This document shows, piece by piece, positions 1 through 5,496 of a DNA stretch of 5,718 nt. This stretch comes from Bacillota bacterium (GTDB lineage Bacteria > Bacillota > Limnochordia > JAAZLZ01). The position numbers and the translations under genes are program-made. Numbering within the stretch: the first letter of the stretch is position 1; every line of letters starts with the position of its first letter. Under the pieces are notes generated by a model. That model had not been told where the DNA came from. It did not search any database and worked only from the letters and a program-made list of their open reading frames with translations. The stretch covers positions 1 through 5,718 of the forward strand of contig JAAZLZ010000027.1 of assembly GCA_012799075.1 (NCBI GenBank), read 5' to 3'.

Positions 1-60
1 ACGAATGAACAGCGTAATGCAATTCGAGAGTGTCTAAGACAGGTGGGATTGTTGGACTGA
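1..60 (+). CDS. 3' end of a gene entering from the left, possibly DapA-family
   Basis: Frame 1 is open from the first base to a TGA at 58-60 and gives 19 residues ending in RECLRQVGLLD. The ending, an amphipathic helix with the pattern (A)IR..L...GLL, is common at the C-terminus of dihydrodipicolinate synthase/N-acetylneuraminate lyase family proteins, which often sit beside TRAP transporters and FCD regulators of sugar acids. That assignment rests on a very short tail and is only a suggestion. That this is a real gene end is better supported, because a strong intrinsic terminator follows 14 bases after the stop codon. Confidence 0.5.
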   Translation, partial: TNEQRNAIRECLRQVGLLD

Positions 61-74
61 CGAGAAGTGTACTG

Positions 75-97
75 AGCGCCCTTAGGGGCGCTCTTTT
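75..97 (+). terminator. Intrinsic terminator of the upstream gene
   Basis: AGCGCCC (75-81) pairs perfectly with GGGCGCT (86-92) around the loop TTAG, and CTTTT follows at 93-97. The 7-bp GC-rich stem and short T-tract right after the stop codon at 60 make a convincing rho-independent terminator. The T-tract is cut short at 98, where intron-like sequence begins. This is the kind of site group IIC introns are known to use. Confidence 0.85.
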
Positions 98-270
98 GTA
101 TGCCCAGCATGTTTGCTGAGCCGATGGTCTGCAGAAACCCTATCGCCTAACTAGCGGGAAGGCGAGGGTGTCCCTGGCAACGGTGGGGTCGGAAGACGTG
201 CTATTAAATATCAAAAGCACACAGCGTTTCTTGATAAGTGAAAAACGATTCTAATCTTGAGAGCCGGGTG
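98..270 (+). mobile_element. Remnant of a group IIC intron (5' end and part of domain I)
   Basis: Starting at 98 the sequence reads GTATGCCCAGCATG, close to the 5' end of group IIC introns (from memory, the Oceanobacillus iheyensis intron starts GTGTGCCCGGCATGG). Further on, AGGGTGTCCCTGGCAAC (164-180) and GGTCGGAAGACGTGC (187-201) also resemble domain I of that intron and its relatives. A stem typical of a folded RNA is visible: ACCC (137-140) and TCGCCT (143-148) pair with AGGCGA (160-165) and GGGT (166-169). GTGCT (198-202) pairs with AGCAC (216-220). The element begins exactly at the T-tract of a terminator, the known insertion preference of class IIC introns. No reverse transcriptase ORF exists, and no full domain V/VI is seen; GAGAGCCGGGTG (259-270) resembles only the 5' strand of domain V. 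I infer a deleted, inactive copy. The right boundary is approximate. The comparison is from memory, not from an alignment. Confidence 0.6.
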
Positions 271-503
271 GACTGCTTTCGTCGTTTGGTTGAAAGGGTC
301 ATTTCTTCTTTTCAGAGTCTCCTTTCGGTCTCTAATCCATCTTGCTCGCTTGAGACTGGCACAATAGGGATGACGCGAGGCTGCTCGCCTCGTGTTATTT
401 TGCTCGATGGCTTTATACGGCCGCAAAGCATGAAGCTAGCAAGATACTTGTTGCAGTCCTATGCCACAGGAGAGATGCTAGTATTGACCATGGATGCAGG
501 CCC
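271..503. other. Non-coding stretch with no recognisable gene
   Basis: This interval lies between the intron-like sequence and the regulator promoter. A GTG-started open frame (238-534) crosses it, but its product is rich in Ser, Arg and Cys, has no recognisable domain and overlaps the intron-like RNA and the promoter, so I do not call a gene. The only clear structure is the hairpin at 373-395. A weak 6-bp inverted repeat AGTCTC (316-321)/GAGACT (352-357) is also present. A TTGACC at 484-489 could serve as a -35 box for a weak TACATA (506-511), but the promoter at 504-532 is better. Confidence 0.5.
373..401 (+). terminator. Terminator-like hairpin upstream of the operon promoter
   Basis: ACGCGAGGC (373-381) pairs with GCCTCGTGT (387-395) over nine positions with one G-T wobble, around the loop TGCTC, and TATTTT follows at 396-401. 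It looks like a rho-independent terminator with a slightly interrupted T-tract. It would stop transcripts that read through the upstream terminator or start in the intron scar, and so insulate the promoter at 504-532. What gene it originally served is unclear, since no credible coding region precedes it. Confidence 0.6.
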
Positions 504-532
504 TTTACATAGTGATACGCATTGTGTATACT
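504..532 (+). promoter_or_regulatory. Sigma-A/sigma-70 type promoter of the regulator-TRAP operon
   Basis: TTTACA (504-509, five of six matches to TTGACA) and TATACT (527-532, five of six to TATAAT) are separated by exactly 17 bp. Transcription would start near 539, leaving a leader of about 40 bases before the regulator start at 580. This is the best promoter seen ahead of the cluster. With no terminator between the regulator and dctP, it may drive all five genes. Confidence 0.7.
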
Positions 533-543
533 GAATGTATACA
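525..543 (+). promoter_or_regulatory. Double TGTATAC operator, probably for the FCD regulator
   Basis: TGTATAC occurs at 525-531 and again at 536-542, a direct repeat with an 11-bp period. Because GTATAC is its own reverse complement, the pair is also an inverted repeat, GTATAC-5 bp-GTATAC (526-542). Operators built on TNGTATACNA-like cores are typical of FCD-family GntR regulators. The site covers the -10 box and the expected start point, so a bound repressor would block initiation. I infer autoregulation by the adjacent regulator. GTATAC occurs nowhere else in the window that I could find. Confidence 0.65.
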
Positions 544-579
544 GGGTGAATTCTCCAGCAATGCAAAAGGATGGGTGAC

Positions 580-1227
580 ATGCGGCCAATTCCCTTAAGG
601 GATGTAGCTTACGCAGAAATTAGGAAGAAAATCCTTACTGGGGAGTATGCCCCGGGTCATTTTCTTGCCGAAGTCGCATTGGCCGACGAAATCGGCATGA
701 GCCGCACTCCCATTCGGGAAGCCCTCGAAAGACTTCGCAAAGAGAAACTAGTACGCCGGGTTGCCGGACGAGGAGTTTTTGTCAGTGAAATCCACGTCGA
801 AGATGTCCGCGAACTATTTGAGGTTCGGGAGGCGCTGGAGTGTTTGGCGATAAGGCTGGCCATCGAACGCCTCCCGGAAGAGTCAATAAACGAGTTTCAA
901 GAGACATTTTGGGATGTTCAGGCTCGCCAGACAAAACAAGAAAGAATACCCTTGGAAACCCAAATTGCAGTTGACAGGCGCTTCCATGAATTCATCGCTC
1001 ACCAATCGCAGAATCAACTGCTCATCCAATTTCTGGGGGACATCTTCAATCACAATGAAAGGATCATGGCCGTGACAACTCGGATACCGACTCGCTTTCG
1101 TGCCAGTACCCGAGAGCATTTAGCCATAATCGAGGCTCTTAAGAATAGGGATGTTGCTAGTGCCGAGGACGCGATGCGCAGCCACATTAGAGCGGGACGC
1201 GACTTGGCTTTGGCGATTTCTTCCTAA
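580..1227 (+). CDS. GntR-family transcriptional regulator, FCD subfamily
   Basis: A 215-residue one-component regulator that likely represses its own operon until a small carboxylate ligand binds. Residues about 5-68 form the winged helix, with the family signature around LTGEYAPG (19-26) and SRTPIREALERL (41-52) as the recognition helix. Residues about 75-208 form the all-helical FCD ligand domain. The expected metal ligands are all present: D132 and H136 in DRRFHEF, H180 in REH, and H202 in RSHI, so the sensor site looks intact. The length suits the VanR-like branch. I chose ATG 580 because AAAGG (566-570) is 9 bases upstream; ATG 571, in the same frame, touches that RBS and is less likely. 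It is the first gene of the cluster, 84 bases before dctP, with no terminator between. Family assignment is firm; ligand and sign of control are inferred. Confidence 0.93.
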   Translation: MRPIPLRDVAYAEIRKKILTGEYAPGHFLAEVALADEIGMSRTPIREALERLRKEKLVRRVAGRGVFVSEIHVEDVRELFEVREALECLAIRLAIERLPEESINEFQETFWDVQARQTKQERIPLETQIAVDRRFHEFIAHQSQNQLLIQFLGDIFNHNERIMAVTTRIPTRFRASTREHLAIIEALKNRDVASAEDAMRSHIRAGRDLALAISS

Positions 1228-1242
1228 AGGGAGGGATAGCTG
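1226..1242 (+). promoter_or_regulatory. Strong Shine-Dalgarno-like site without a usual start codon
   Basis: AAAGGGAGGG (1226-1235) overlaps the regulator stop codon and is the best RBS-like sequence in the intergenic gap, yet no ATG, GTG or TTG lies within reach. Five bases beyond the GGGAGG core is CTG (1240-1242), in frame with dctP, and the frame is open from there because the preceding in-frame codon is TAG (1237-1239). It may be a relic, or may mark an inefficient upstream start. Confidence 0.3.
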
Positions 1243-1311
1243 GACAATTCTTCGGAGATGTGGCACTTGACAAGAAGTCCGAAAACTAATAAGAAAAGGG
1301 GCGAGTTCTTG

Positions 1312-2307
1312 ATGCGAAAACGGAGCATTATTGTAACCTTGGCTGTGTTGCTGGTTTCTATGATTGCTGTTGGCAGTTTTGCTGTTGCGAAACCGATCCC
1401 CATAAGTGTCTATGTTATATTAAGCAAATCATCGGTCAGCGCTCAGGCGATGTTTCAGTTGGCTGAGATGGTGGAAGAACGAACGAATGGCAAGGTGAAA
1501 TTTGACTGCTACCATAGTGGTGAACTGGGCGGGGATGTGGAGACCATCGAAGCTATGCGGCTTGGAACCGTTGATATGCGCATGGCCGGGGTGGGTCTTC
1601 ATTCCCATTTCTATCCTGAGGCCATGCTGTTGGAGCTTCCCTTCTTGTTCAAGGACAGAGCCCATGTGCAAAGGTTTCTCTACAGCGATGCGGGGCGTAA
1701 GTTTATGGACGGCTTTGAGCAGTACGGGGTGAAGTGTCTCACCATCTACGACATTGGGTTCAGGAATATTAGCAACTCCAAAAGACCTATCAATCACGTT
1801 GACGATGTTAAAGGCATCAAGATCCGGGTGCCCGAAATCGACACGTATGTAAAAGTATGGGACAAGTTTGGTGCCGCTCCGGTAGCCATGGCTTGGCCCG
1901 ATGTTTATATGGCACTGAAGACGGGTGTGCTTGATGCTCAGGACAATGCGCCAGAACATACCTACAGCAATAAGACCTATGAAACCCAGAAGTACTACAG
2001 CATAATCAACTATATTTGGATGGGCGGAGCCCTGACCATGAACCTCAATAAGTGGAATAGCCTGCCTAAGGATGTGCAGGACGTAATGCTAGAGGCGGCC
2101 AGGGAAATCTCAGAGTGGACGTTTGAGGAGCTGGCATCTAAGGACGAATGGGCTATTGAGCAAATGGAGAAGGAGGGTCTAGAGATCAACCGTTCTCCTG
2201 ACATTGAGAGCTTCAGAAGCAAGGTTGCGGATCTCTACGACGAGTTCGCTAAGGAGCCGTGGTATGATCCTGAGGTCATTGAAGCTATCCGAGGGCTAGA
2301 GGACTAG
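1312..2307 (+). CDS. dctP: TRAP transporter substrate-binding protein, DctP family
   Basis: The extracytoplasmic receptor of a TRAP transporter: it captures a carboxylate outside the membrane and delivers it to DctQM. The 331 residues open with a signal peptide (MRKR, hydrophobic core to about 22, predicted cleavage after AVA at 24-26). There is no lipobox cysteine. Family landmarks in order are the GELGGDVETIEAMRLGTVDM block (70-89), GFRNISNSKRPI (149-160), GIKIRVPE (168-175) containing R172, the position of the conserved carboxylate-pairing arginine, and VYMALKTGVLDAQDN (198-212). The last replaces the more usual DGQENP, a small deviation near the binding cleft. Start at ATG 1312 places the charged n-region first and has AAGGGG (1296-1301) 10 bases upstream. 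ATG 1258 would add 18 polar residues before the signal peptide and lacks an RBS. Family is clear; the substrate is unknown. Confidence 0.95.
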   Translation: MRKRSIIVTLAVLLVSMIAVGSFAVAKPIPISVYVILSKSSVSAQAMFQLAEMVEERTNGKVKFDCYHSGELGGDVETIEAMRLGTVDMRMAGVGLHSHFYPEAMLLELPFLFKDRAHVQRFLYSDAGRKFMDGFEQYGVKCLTIYDIGFRNISNSKRPINHVDDVKGIKIRVPEIDTYVKVWDKFGAAPVAMAWPDVYMALKTGVLDAQDNAPEHTYSNKTYETQKYYSIINYIWMGGALTMNLNKWNSLPKDVQDVMLEAAREISEWTFEELASKDEWAIEQMEKEGLEINRSPDIESFRSKVADLYDEFAKEPWYDPEVIEAIRGLED

Positions 2308-2317
2308 GAATAGCTCC

Positions 2318-2351
2318 GTGAGGTCGCGGCGGCGCTCCGCCGCGACCTCAC
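2318..2351 (+). promoter_or_regulatory. Perfect 15-bp hairpin between dctP and dctQ
   Basis: Bases 2318-2332 pair without a mismatch with 2337-2351 around the tetraloop CGCT; the stem is GC-rich (GTGAGGTCGCGGCGG arm). It starts 11 bases after the dctP stop codon. No T-tract follows; instead the dctQ ribosome binding site begins within four bases. Such a hairpin can block 3' exonucleases or partly terminate transcription, leaving more binding-protein mRNA than membrane-subunit mRNA, as known for malE-malF in E. coli. The role here is inferred from structure and position. Confidence 0.8.
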
Positions 2352-2370
2352 CTTGGGGGAGGGAAAGCAA

Positions 2371-2871
2371 ATGTTTCGGGGACTAAATGATGCAATCAAC
2401 CGGATCTTGAAGTACCTATGCAGCGTCTGCCTCATCACCATCGTTGTGGTTTTTCTCATAGAGGTCGTGTTTCGCTACATCTTGAGGCTGTCCTTTGCCT
2501 GGTCTTTGGAAGTCAATCGGATAGCCTTCATTTGGATGTGTTTCATGGGAGCAGCCATGGCACTGCGGGAGAGAGGACACATTAGGTTTGAGATAATCAT
2601 CGGCCGACTCCGCTTGCGTTCCCAGATCTTAATGAGCCTCCTCTGCGATATCTTGTCAATTGCTTTTTTTGCTTTCTTGTTGAAGGAAGGTTTTACGATC
2701 TACAAACTTGCCAGAACCACCAAGTTTCCGACTTTGGGAATCTCACAGGGCTGGATGTATGCAGCTTTACCTTTAAGTGCCTTGATCATGCTCTTTTACG
2801 TTGTGGAGCTTGTGAGTAACGACGTTGCAAAGCTGGCGGTTCAGAGTGGGGAGGGTCATGAAGCTGCCTGA
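2371..2871 (+). CDS. dctQ: TRAP transporter small membrane subunit, DctQ family
   Basis: The 166-residue small integral membrane protein that pairs with DctM in the cytoplasmic membrane. Four hydrophobic segments fit the family: about 14-38, 50-67, 88-110 and 127-147. Characteristic stretches are EVVFRYILRLSFAWSLEVNR (31-50), followed by FIWMCFMGAAMALRERGHIRFE (53-74), the best conserved part of DctQ proteins, and GISQGWMYAALPL (123-135) before the last helix. ATG 2371 is chosen because GGAGGG (2358-2363) lies 7 bases upstream. A TTG start at 2353 would translate through that RBS and begin with six polar residues. The gene lies 63 bases after dctP, across the hairpin at 2318-2351, and 33 bases before dctM. 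It shows no frameshift or missing segment. Confidence 0.94.
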   Translation: MFRGLNDAINRILKYLCSVCLITIVVVFLIEVVFRYILRLSFAWSLEVNRIAFIWMCFMGAAMALRERGHIRFEIIIGRLRLRSQILMSLLCDILSIAFFAFLLKEGFTIYKLARTTKFPTLGISQGWMYAALPLSALIMLFYVVELVSNDVAKLAVQSGEGHEAA

Positions 2872-2904
2872 TGGATGTAGTCAAGAAGGGAGGCATGAAA
2901 GGAA

Positions 2905-4179
2905 TTGCTAGCCATACTAGTTGTTGCGTTTATCTTCCTTGCACTCATTGGTATGCCAATTGCCATTGCCCTTGGCATTTCAAGCACTCTTGCCTTGGTT
3001 TTTAGTCCATATCCACCCGTGGCCGCCGTACAGAAGATGCTGACTGGCATTGACTCGTACACCTTATTGGCGATTCCCTTGTTTGTCCTTGCCGGGCAAC
3101 TGATGAACGTGGGAGGAGTGACCCGCCGAATCTTCAATTTTGCCCAGGCCTTGGTTGGCCACATACCTGGGGGTCTTGCCCATGCCAATATTGTGGCTAG
3201 CATCATCTTTGCCGGTATGTCCGGTTCGGCCGTGGCTGATTCAGCAGGTTTGGGCCTTGTGGAAATGGAGGCGATGACCTCCCATGGTTACGATGAACGC
3301 TTTTCCGCCGCGGTTACCGCGGCATCATCGGTGATTGGTCCCATTATTCCCCCCAGTATTCCTATGCTGTTGTATGCTTCCATTGCGGAGGTGTCGGTTG
3401 GAAAGCTGTTCCTTGGCGGCATCATCCCGGGTTTGATGATGGGAATATCGATGATGCTTCTCGTTTACGTCATCGCCCTCAAGAGGGGTTATCCCAAAGA
3501 GGAACGGGTTCGATTGCGACAATTGCTTTCCATCTTCCTAGATACAATGCCGGCCCTGTTGAGTCCGATTATCATCATAGGGGGCATGTTGACGGGTGTG
3601 TTTACGGCGACGGAGGCCGCTGCGGTGACTGTCGGTTACGCCTTCGTCCTATCGGCCTTTGTCTATCGGGAACTAAAGATGAAAGACATACCCGGCATGT
3701 TGCTCGACACTATTTCCAGTACTGCCGTTGTTACCTTCATATTGTCTTCTGCTTCTGCTGCTGGCTGGATTCTGGTTAGGAGCAGGGCTGGCCAGACAAT
3801 GGCGGATTTTGTTCTTTCGCTGACGACAAACCCCTATGTTGTCTTACTATTGCTAAACGTTTTACTGTTGCTGTTGGGGTGCGTAATGGAACTAGGAGCC
3901 ATTGTGATTCTGACGGTGCCGGTCCTTATCCCCCTCCTGCAGAACCTGGGCATCGATTTGGTCCACTTTGGTGTAGTCATGATCGTTAATCTGATGATTG
4001 GCTTCATCACTCCGCCCTTCGGCATGTCCCTGTTTGTACTGAGCGGCATAACGGGACTTAAGGTTGAAGATTTAGTCAAGGACACGATGCCTTTTATCAT
4101 CCCCCTAGTAATCACCTTGCTCTTGATCACTTATATTCCCAGTTTGGTGATGGCCATACCCAACTGGGTCATGCCATGA
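2905..4179 (+). CDS. dctM: TRAP transporter large membrane subunit, DctM family
   Basis: The 424-residue transport channel subunit, which couples substrate uptake to an ion gradient (usually Na+ in this family). Length is normal. Family motifs in order are GMPIAIALG (16-24), AGMSGSAVADSAG (103-115), GPIIPPSIPM (145-154), GVFTATEAAAVTVGYA (231-246) and GFITPPFGM (366-374); the two PP-containing re-entrant hairpin motifs belong to the two inverted halves of the fold. About a dozen hydrophobic segments are present. The start is TTG 2905: it is the only start upstream of the first membrane segment in this frame, which is closed by TGA at 2896-2898, and AAGGGAGG (2886-2893) lies 11 bases ahead. 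ATG 2953 would delete the first helix. ATG 2895 is out of frame. The gene ends 25 bases before the UroD-like gene. Confidence 0.94.
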   Translation: MLAILVVAFIFLALIGMPIAIALGISSTLALVFSPYPPVAAVQKMLTGIDSYTLLAIPLFVLAGQLMNVGGVTRRIFNFAQALVGHIPGGLAHANIVASIIFAGMSGSAVADSAGLGLVEMEAMTSHGYDERFSAAVTAASSVIGPIIPPSIPMLLYASIAEVSVGKLFLGGIIPGLMMGISMMLLVYVIALKRGYPKEERVRLRQLLSIFLDTMPALLSPIIIIGGMLTGVFTATEAAAVTVGYAFVLSAFVYRELKMKDIPGMLLDTISSTAVVTFILSSASAAGWILVRSRAGQTMADFVLSLTTNPYVVLLLLNVLLLLLGCVMELGAIVILTVPVLIPLLQNLGIDLVHFGVVMIVNLMIGFITPPFGMSLFVLSGITGLKVEDLVKDTMPFIIPLVITLLLITYIPSLVMAIPNWVMP

Positions 4180-4204
4180 CATGTGCAACATGGAGGGAGA
4201 TGCA

Positions 4205-5272
4205 ATGGAAAATTTGCAGATGAGACTTGATAGACATCGTCGATTTTGGAATATGGAAGAGACGGATAGGCCGGTCGTCAGTTTTTCTTTGGGCAGCTAC
4301 TTCTTTGCCCAGCGATTTGAAGCAGCCCGTCCGTTATTGGAGCACAACATGGAGATCCTTCCAGAGATGATCGATCCAAAGGATTTTCTGCCCGATTATG
4401 AAAGGCAGTATCAAGAGAGCCTGGAAACGGGTCAGGATGCTTTTTGGGTGGCCGAACCTTTTGCGGCACTGCCGTGGATGGAGGGCATGCTGGGCTGTAA
4501 GATTTATGGTGCTAAGGAGAGCTTTTGGGTCAAGTCTTCCCTGAAGGATTGGGACGACCTAGACAAGGTGGCCCGCTTCGAAGACAATCCCTGGTTTAGG
4601 AAATACATTGAGTTTATCGAGGTGTTGGTTGAACATTCCAATGGGCGTTATCCCGTAGGACAGCCTATTTTGCGGGGACCATCGGATATGGCGGGGACAC
4701 TGCGGGGTCAATCCCAGTTTGTCATTGATCTTTACGACAGTCCCGCCCAGGTCAAGAGTCTATTGGAGATCGCAACAAGTGCCTTTATCAAGGTGATTCG
4801 GACGCAAAAGAAGATCATCCCCGAATTTCATGGGGGTACCTCCATGGGATTTTACCATGCCTGGACCCCGGGTCAGTGCATATGGTTTCAAGAAGACTTG
4901 TCTGCGCTCTTCTCGCCGACATTGTATCGGGATTTTCTCCTAGAGCCGGACACCGTTTTAAGCAACGCTTACCCCTACTCGGCAATCCACCTGCATCCAG
5001 CGTCGTTTTTCATCCTGGATGACTTGCTCAACATCGATGGACTGACGGCTATTCAGGTTAACCTAGATGTGGGTGGACCTTCCATGGAAGAAATGTTGCC
5101 CCATCTGAACAAGATCTTGATGAGGAAGCCATTGATTCTTTGGGGAGCCCTCAGTGATGATGATATCCGACTGGTCTTGAGAGAACTGCCATCGCGGGGC
5201 TTGTTCCTGTGCCTGGTAGCCCCTACGGCCAAAGAGGCTAGACACATGATGTCGATCATCAAGGGCGGTTGA
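4205..5272 (+). CDS. UroD/MtaA-superfamily protein, possible methyltransferase
   Basis: A 355-residue cytoplasmic protein with the layout of the uroporphyrinogen decarboxylase/corrinoid methyltransferase superfamily: an N-terminal RHRRFWNMEETDRPVVSF segment (10-27), RGPSDMAGTLRG (157-168) matching the RGPF..A..LRG-like strand-helix, and a C-terminal barrel half. Where MtaA-type methyltransferases have their zinc ligands His-x-Cys...Cys, this protein shows H262-L-H264 and C336, so a His-His-Cys site is possible. True HemE arginine-rich substrate residues are not evident, so haem synthesis is unlikely. GGAGGG (4192-4197) is 7 bases before ATG 4205; ATG 4181 would overlap the RBS. It is the last gene of the operon, 25 bases after dctM, suggesting it acts on the imported compound, perhaps by methyl transfer. 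No corrinoid protein is encoded here. Superfamily fairly sure; activity unknown. Confidence 0.75.
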   Translation: MENLQMRLDRHRRFWNMEETDRPVVSFSLGSYFFAQRFEAARPLLEHNMEILPEMIDPKDFLPDYERQYQESLETGQDAFWVAEPFAALPWMEGMLGCKIYGAKESFWVKSSLKDWDDLDKVARFEDNPWFRKYIEFIEVLVEHSNGRYPVGQPILRGPSDMAGTLRGQSQFVIDLYDSPAQVKSLLEIATSAFIKVIRTQKKIIPEFHGGTSMGFYHAWTPGQCIWFQEDLSALFSPTLYRDFLLEPDTVLSNAYPYSAIHLHPASFFILDDLLNIDGLTAIQVNLDVGGPSMEEMLPHLNKILMRKPLILWGALSDDDIRLVLRELPSRGLFLCLVAPTAKEARHMMSIIKGG

Positions 5273-5287
5273 CGCAGGCTCGAATTG

Positions 5288-5328
5288 AGGTGCTTGGAGG
5301 CGGATGCTTCGCTTTCAAGCACCTTTTT
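5288..5328 (+). terminator. Intrinsic terminator of the TRAP operon
   Basis: AGGTGCTTG (5288-5296) pairs perfectly with CAAGCACCT (5316-5324). The stem continues inward through GAGGCG (5297-5302) and CGCTTT (5310-5315) with two G-T wobbles, giving 15 pairs and a 7-base loop. TTTTT follows at 5324-5328. It begins 15 bases after the last stop codon and closes the cluster. Confidence 0.9.
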
Positions 5329-5393
5329 CATGTATGACAGTTGCAGATCACCTTCTAGTTGGATTGGCAGAACTCTAGCTATGTTTTGTATAT

Positions 5394-5440
5394 TAAAAGT
5401 GAGCCATTCTCGGTCCCAGTTGTAGCGTAAAAGTGAGCCA
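5394..5440 (+). repeat. Two TAAAAGTGAGCCA repeats in the IS left end
   Basis: TAAAAGTGAGCCA is present at 5394-5406 and 5428-5440, identical over 13 bases with a 34-bp period. Multiple short repeats near each terminus are a hallmark of IS21 elements and are taken to be transposase (IstA) binding sites. I found no third copy before istA. Confidence 0.85.
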
Positions 5441-5454
5441 CTTCAACCACATAT

Positions 5455-5496
5455 CCTGCTATCCTATTGGTAGGAAATACCGAATAAGGGAGCAGG
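5455..5496 (+). promoter_or_regulatory. Hairpin overlapping the istA ribosome binding site
   Basis: CCTGCT (5455-5460) pairs with AGCAGG (5491-5496); inside it, TCC pairs with GGG, TATT with AATA, and GGTA with TACC, around the loop GGAAA (5473-5477). In total there are 17 pairs with three single-base bulges (5461, 5482, 5487). The right arm ends within the istA RBS AGGAGGA (5494-5500), so the fold would reduce translation of istA from transcripts that enter from outside. The role is inferred. Confidence 0.6.

Noticed and set aside
120..205. Possible cobalamin riboswitch
   Set aside because: GCAACGGT and GGAAGAC recall pieces of the B12-box region, but the order and the flanking conserved boxes do not fit, and similarity to group IIC intron domain I explains the same bases better.
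261..294. Complete group II intron domain V
   Set aside because: Only the 5' strand (GAGCCGGGTG) looks right; pairing with the downstream bases would rely mostly on G-T wobbles, and the AAA/GAAA loop and GGTTC end are missing.
238..534. A 98-codon open frame started by GTG on the plus strand
   Set aside because: It has no recognisable domain, no RBS of note, overlaps the intron-like RNA at its left end and the promoter and operator at its right end, and contains the terminator-like hairpin.
1258..1311. ATG 1258 as the start of dctP
   Set aside because: It would place 18 polar residues before a normal signal peptide and has no properly spaced RBS; ATG 1312 has both a normal n-region and an RBS.
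1429..1959. A 176-codon minus-strand open frame inside dctP
   Set aside because: It lies antisense to a clear family member, its product shows no domain, and it is explained by the codon composition of dctP.
4205..5272. Genuine HemE (uroporphyrinogen decarboxylase) for haem synthesis
   Set aside because: The N-terminal arginine-rich substrate motif of HemE is not seen, and the operon context is a carboxylate transporter and not tetrapyrrole genes.
5053..5331. Minus-strand open frames at the end of the UroD-like gene and across the terminator
   Set aside because: They overlap a convincing coding region and a terminator, and show no domain or RBS.
5364..5394. Promoter for istA made of TTGGCA (5364-5369) and TGTATA (5387-5392)
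   Set aside because: The spacing is 17 bp but the -10 match is poor and the -35 box would lie in host DNA outside the element; too weak to call.
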